Shown one piece after another: positions 22,459-25,287 of a stretch of 25,287 nucleotides of DNA. The notes under the pieces were generated by a model that did no database searches, had not been told where the DNA came from, and worked only from the letters and a program-made list of their open reading frames with translations. Made by a program: the position numbers and the translations under genes. Source of the stretch: a virus. The stretch spans positions 1 to 25,287 of the IMG/VR virus record IMGVR_UViG_3300046642_000488; one strand, 5' to 3'. The stretch's first letter is position 1; the number at the start of each line of letters is the position of its first letter.

Positions 22459-23834
22459 GCGACGGCCGGATAGCGCGTCCCGCACCGCCGGCAGGTGCCC
22501 ACGAACGCACCGGAGTCGGCGAGCTTCTGGTTGCATCGCCGGACGATCCCGCGGATGGTCGTCTGGCCGTCGCAGCGGACGCCCCGCGACAGCCCGATCG
22601 TGGCCTGCGGTGGCGACGGCGGGACCGGCATCGTCTCGATGTCGCCCGGCAGGTAGCCCTCCTCGACCTTCGCCTGCTCGACGCTCATGACGCCCGACGC
22701 GATGCCGGCCGTGTAGACGTCGAAGCGGGTCTTGACGTCGGCGCGCTGGAGGCCCTTCGTGTTGAACCGCGCCGCCTGCGTTCGCGGCAGGAGGTCGGAC
22801 ATGTGCGCCTCCAACGGCTCGAAGTACGACGGCGCCAGGCACACCTTCAGGAGCTCGATCTGCACGTCGGGGATGCTCTGGTAGGTCAGCGACGAGCCGG
22901 TCATGTTGAACTCCAGCAGGACGCCCGGGATGCCGAACATCCGCGCCACGTCGCCGTTGCTGGCGTTCCGCCCGTCGAGCATCTGTGCGCCCTGCGGGTT
23001 GACGTCGAGCTGCTGGACCGAATCGATGCCCGGATCGATGACCTTCGGCTCGTTCGGCTGTCCGACCATCCAGTCGCGCTTGAGCACCTGCGCCTCGGTC
23101 AGCCCATCGATGTCGTCACGGACCGTCGGATCGAGATCGTCTGCCGACTTGATGATGATCGGCGGGATGCCGCCGGCGGTGTAGAAGTTCGACGCCCACT
23201 GCATCGCCTCGACTGCGACGTTGACGGCCAGGCCGCACATCTGGAGGGGGCCGATGCCGCGCAGGCCCGAGGCGTCGCGGTGGTACATGATGTGGACGAA
23301 CGAACCGGAGGGGTTCGCCAGCGAGTAGCGCGTGCCGGTGATGTCGCCGGGCCGCGGACGCTCGGGATCGCCCCAGTAGTACGTCGGGCGCAGCCTGTTG
23401 GCTGGGTTCGCCTGGACGCTCACCTCCCACGGGGCGACGTTGACCAGTGCGATCGGGAAGCCCGCGCTGTCCCGGTTGGCGATCCACATGATCGACTCGC
23501 CGCGCGTGGCGCGGTAGTAGGCGACGTCGCGGTAGAAGTCGTAGGGCGTGTCATAGGGGTTCGGACGGGCCAGCACGATCGGCGTCTCGGACATCGGCGA
23601 GCCGTTGCGCCAGCCCTGCATCGAGGTCGAGGCGACGGTGTGGCTGATGAGCGTCACGGCGCGCTGGATCGCCGGCACCGACAGCGCCTGCGCGACGCTC
23701 GGGATGCGTGCCGGGACGAGCGTCCGGGCGCGGATCTCGGCGACCTGCGTGTCGAGGTCGGGGAAGGACAGCTCGAGACGCTCCTGCTGTGGCTGGAGGG
23801 CCATGAACGACGTGACGCGATCCCAGATGCTCAT
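22455..23834 (-). CDS. Portal protein with C-terminal zinc-ribbon-like tail
   Basis: The product is 459 residues; ATG 23834 overlaps the terminase stop by ATGA, and the longer upstream reading is shadow sequence inside the terminase gene. It matches phage portal proteins of the HK97 type: SVPAIQRAVTLISHTVASTS, PYDFYRDVAYYRATRGESIM, then GIGPLQMCGLAVNVAVEAMQ and MLDGRNASNGDVARMFGIPG VLL, and the C-terminal EPLEAHMSDLLPR. The last 40 residues add four cysteines (421, 434, 448, 451) in a CNQKLADSGAFVGTCRRCGT context that resembles the zinc finger of Com-type proteins. The ring forms the DNA gate at one capsid vertex. The zinc tail is unusual. Confidence 0.88.
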   Translation of the reverse strand: MSIWDRVTSFMALQPQQERLELSFPDLDTQVAEIRARTLVPARIPSVAQALSVPAIQRAVTLISHTVASTSMQGWRNGSPMSETPIVLARPNPYDTPYDFYRDVAYYRATRGESIMWIANRDSAGFPIALVNVAPWEVSVQANPANRLRPTYYWGDPERPRPGDITGTRYSLANPSGSFVHIMYHRDASGLRGIGPLQMCGLAVNVAVEAMQWASNFYTAGGIPPIIIKSADDLDPTVRDDIDGLTEAQVLKRDWMVGQPNEPKVIDPGIDSVQQLDVNPQGAQMLDGRNASNGDVARMFGIPGVLLEFNMTGSSLTYQSIPDVQIELLKVCLAPSYFEPLEAHMSDLLPRTQAARFNTKGLQRADVKTRFDVYTAGIASGVMSVEQAKVEEGYLPGDIETMPVPPSPPQATIGLSRGVRCDGQTTIRGIVRRCNQKLADSGAFVGTCRRCGTRYPAVA

Positions 23835-25243
23835 TGGATCCTCGCATGGCCGGAGCGACGCGGACCCGACGCGAGCCAGGTGGCCCGGATCGCAGCCAGC
23901 GCCGCGGTGATGGGATGGTCGTCGGAGGCGCGGACGGCCTCGAAGGTGCCGCGCTCGTCGTTCTTCTTGCGAGCCGTCCAGGTCAGGTCGTCCGACACGG
24001 CGTCGGCGTCGGTCCAGTGGAGCTTGCCGGCGGTCACGATATTGACGAACTGGGCGCTCGCCTGGGCGAACACGCCGCCGCCGATGGGCTCGGGCTTGGC
24101 GAGGTACTTGGCGAGCTCCTTGTCGGTGAGCGGGTCGAAACCGATGCGCGTAACCCCGAGCGCCTTTGCCCGGTCGCGCAGGTCGGTGCCGAGGCGGTCC
24201 GTATCGATCGGCTCGCCGGTGACGTTGAACAGCAGCCGCAGGCCGACCTCGCCGTCGTCCAGCTGCCAGGCGAGCGCCGCGGAGGCCCGGTGGCCGTCCG
24301 GGGAGAGCGACACGGCCATGACCGGGCGCTTGGCGGTCTCGGCCTCGTCGTCCTTGCAGCGGATCCAGCTGAAGTCGTCGACCAGGCGCTCGCGCATCGT
24401 GGTGACCCAGCGGCACAGGTTCTCCGTCTCGAAGATGGCGAGCGTGCCCGCCAGCGAATGCGACAGGTACGACTTCTCGAGGTTCTGCATGACCATCGGC
24501 AGGTGGCCCACGGCCGGGTTCGCCTCGAGCCAGCCGCTACGGTCGTCGACGGCACGCTCGGGCGCGGCGGACCATTCCAGATAGGCGAGGTTCGGGTCCT
24601 GCTCGGCGCGCAGCCGGATCGCGTTCAGGACCACGCTGTCATCCTCGCCCGCGTTCGACAGGTAGAGGACCTGCGGATTGGGCGATGCCATGAGCGTCGG
24701 ACCGGCGGCGGCCATGAAGTCGTGCTCGGTGAGTTCGCGCAGCTCGTCGACGACCAGGTCATCGTTCGACGGTCCGCGGGCACCGCCACGGGTCGGCGCC
24801 ACGATCCGGTAGTGGCCGCCGTTGGTGAGCCGGATCTCCTCCTGGCCGTTGGCGAACCGCGGCGCCCGCTTGAGCAGGTCATAGTGCTTCGCCATCATCA
24901 GGTCGGCGACCCGGCCGAAGACCTCGCGCGGTAGCTCGCGGTTCTGAGCCGTGTGCATGATCCGCCGGCCCATCAGCAGGCGACGGACGATATGCGGCAC
25001 GAGCAGCTCGGTCTTGCCGTTCTGCCGCGCGACCACGATGCCGACCTCTGGATACAACCAGCGGTCGCCGATGCCCAGCGCCTCGATGTAGGTGCCGACC
25101 GTCTCCTGCCACGGCATCGGCGTGATACCGCATTCGATGGCGACCGCACGCCAGTCCTTGACCAACGTTCGGGCAGGGCGAGGTGGTGCGATGCGCGGAG
25201 TGGGGCTGCCGATGGCCTCGACGACCGCATTAGCCAGCGCCAT
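23831..25243 (-). CDS. Terminase large subunit
   Basis: This 470-residue protein starts at ATG 25243 with GGAGG four to five bases upstream. PMPWQETVGTYIEAL is the N-terminal adenine-binding region. VVARQNGKTELLVPHI at 71-86 is the Walker A (R.NGKT form), and DDLVVDELRELTEHDF the Walker B with Glu. A Ser/Asn-type coupling motif (VLYLSNAG) follows near 191. The C-terminal nuclease half contains the acidic AVSLSPDG strand, GFDPLTDKELAKYL, and a final DDHPITAALAAI. This is the packaging motor of a tailed phage. The portal gene follows at once. The small subunit is not seen and may lie just right of the window. Confidence 0.9.
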   Translation of the reverse strand: MALANAVVEAIGSPTPRIAPPRPARTLVKDWRAVAIECGITPMPWQETVGTYIEALGIGDRWLYPEVGIVVARQNGKTELLVPHIVRRLLMGRRIMHTAQNRELPREVFGRVADLMMAKHYDLLKRAPRFANGQEEIRLTNGGHYRIVAPTRGGARGPSNDDLVVDELRELTEHDFMAAAGPTLMASPNPQVLYLSNAGEDDSVVLNAIRLRAEQDPNLAYLEWSAAPERAVDDRSGWLEANPAVGHLPMVMQNLEKSYLSHSLAGTLAIFETENLCRWVTTMRERLVDDFSWIRCKDDEAETAKRPVMAVSLSPDGHRASAALAWQLDDGEVGLRLLFNVTGEPIDTDRLGTDLRDRAKALGVTRIGFDPLTDKELAKYLAKPEPIGGGVFAQASAQFVNIVTAGKLHWTDADAVSDDLTWTARKKNDERGTFEAVRASDDHPITAALAAIRATWLASGPRRSGHARIQ

Positions 25244-25287
25244 CGGTCCTCCGCGAGTAGTCGGCGGTCACGACCTGCGAATCTCGC
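25230..25287 (-). CDS. 3' end of an upstream gene (partial)
   Basis: One frame from the right edge ends ..VVTADYSRRTDGAG at TAA 25230-25232, overlapping the terminase start by 14 bases. Composition is protein-like and it is where a small terminase or HNH gene would sit, but only about 18 residues are visible, so identity cannot be judged. Confidence 0.3.
   Translation of the reverse strand, partial: RDSQVVTADYSRRTDGAG

Noticed and set aside
22803-24584. Plus-strand frame of 593 residues
   Set aside because: Runs opposite portal and terminase with Arg/Asp/Val-rich shadow composition; no motif recognised.
1-25287. CRISPR arrays, tRNA or rRNA genes, insertion sequences, attachment sites
   Set aside because: No regularly spaced direct repeats, cloverleaf-like sequence, transposase motif or integrase gene was recognised by eye; tRNA search software was not available.

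Overview
The window is a GC-rich segment of a tailed phage or prophage with siphovirus architecture. Almost every gene lies on the minus strand. Read in the direction of transcription (right to left) the order is: large terminase, portal, a four-gene carbohydrate cassette, a fused protease-major capsid protein, head-tail connectors, tail tube, tail chaperones, tape measure, hub, tailspike and a fibre-like protein. A convergent hairpin follows, then a two-gene plus-strand block (a repressor-like HTH protein and a sugar O-methyltransferase), a divergent repressor/Cro-like control region, and a leftward early operon. The host is not determinable from sequence alone. High GC and the frequent GTG and TTG starts fit an actinobacterial, chloroflexotal or similar high-GC host, but this is a guess.

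Late region (about 25.24 to 7.01 kb, minus). The genes are packed head to tail, mostly with ATGA, GTGA or TGATG overlaps. The two clearest Shine-Dalgarno sequences stand before the two proteins needed in highest copy, the capsid protein and the tail tube protein. The tail chaperone pair carries a canonical -1 slippery heptamer. The tailspike combines a lectin-like domain, a discoidin-like domain and a pectate-lyase-like beta-helix.

The most unusual block (19.59 to 22.46 kb) sits between portal and capsid, where morphogenesis genes normally adjoin. It encodes a GT-B glycosyl/glycerophosphotransferase-like protein, a class I methyltransferase, a GT-A rhamnosyltransferase-like protein and a nucleotidyltransferase, all translationally coupled to the portal gene. 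Together with the TylF-like O-methyltransferase at 6.3 to 7.0 kb, this suggests a phage-encoded system that makes or decorates a glycan, on the virion or on the host surface.

Control and early region (about 6.1 kb to 1, mostly minus). Two small HTH proteins diverge from a perfect 26-bp operator-like palindrome whose two arms each contain a TTGACA -35 hexamer. The early operon holds two tiny membrane proteins, several small zinc-binding or unknown proteins, two paralogous HNH endonucleases, a stand-alone DnaA domain IV-like protein, a YqaJ/lambda-Exo-like exonuclease, an SSB-like protein with a DLPF tip, and a RepA-like ATPase cut by the left edge. No integrase, lysis genes or complete small terminase gene are visible; they may lie outside the window.
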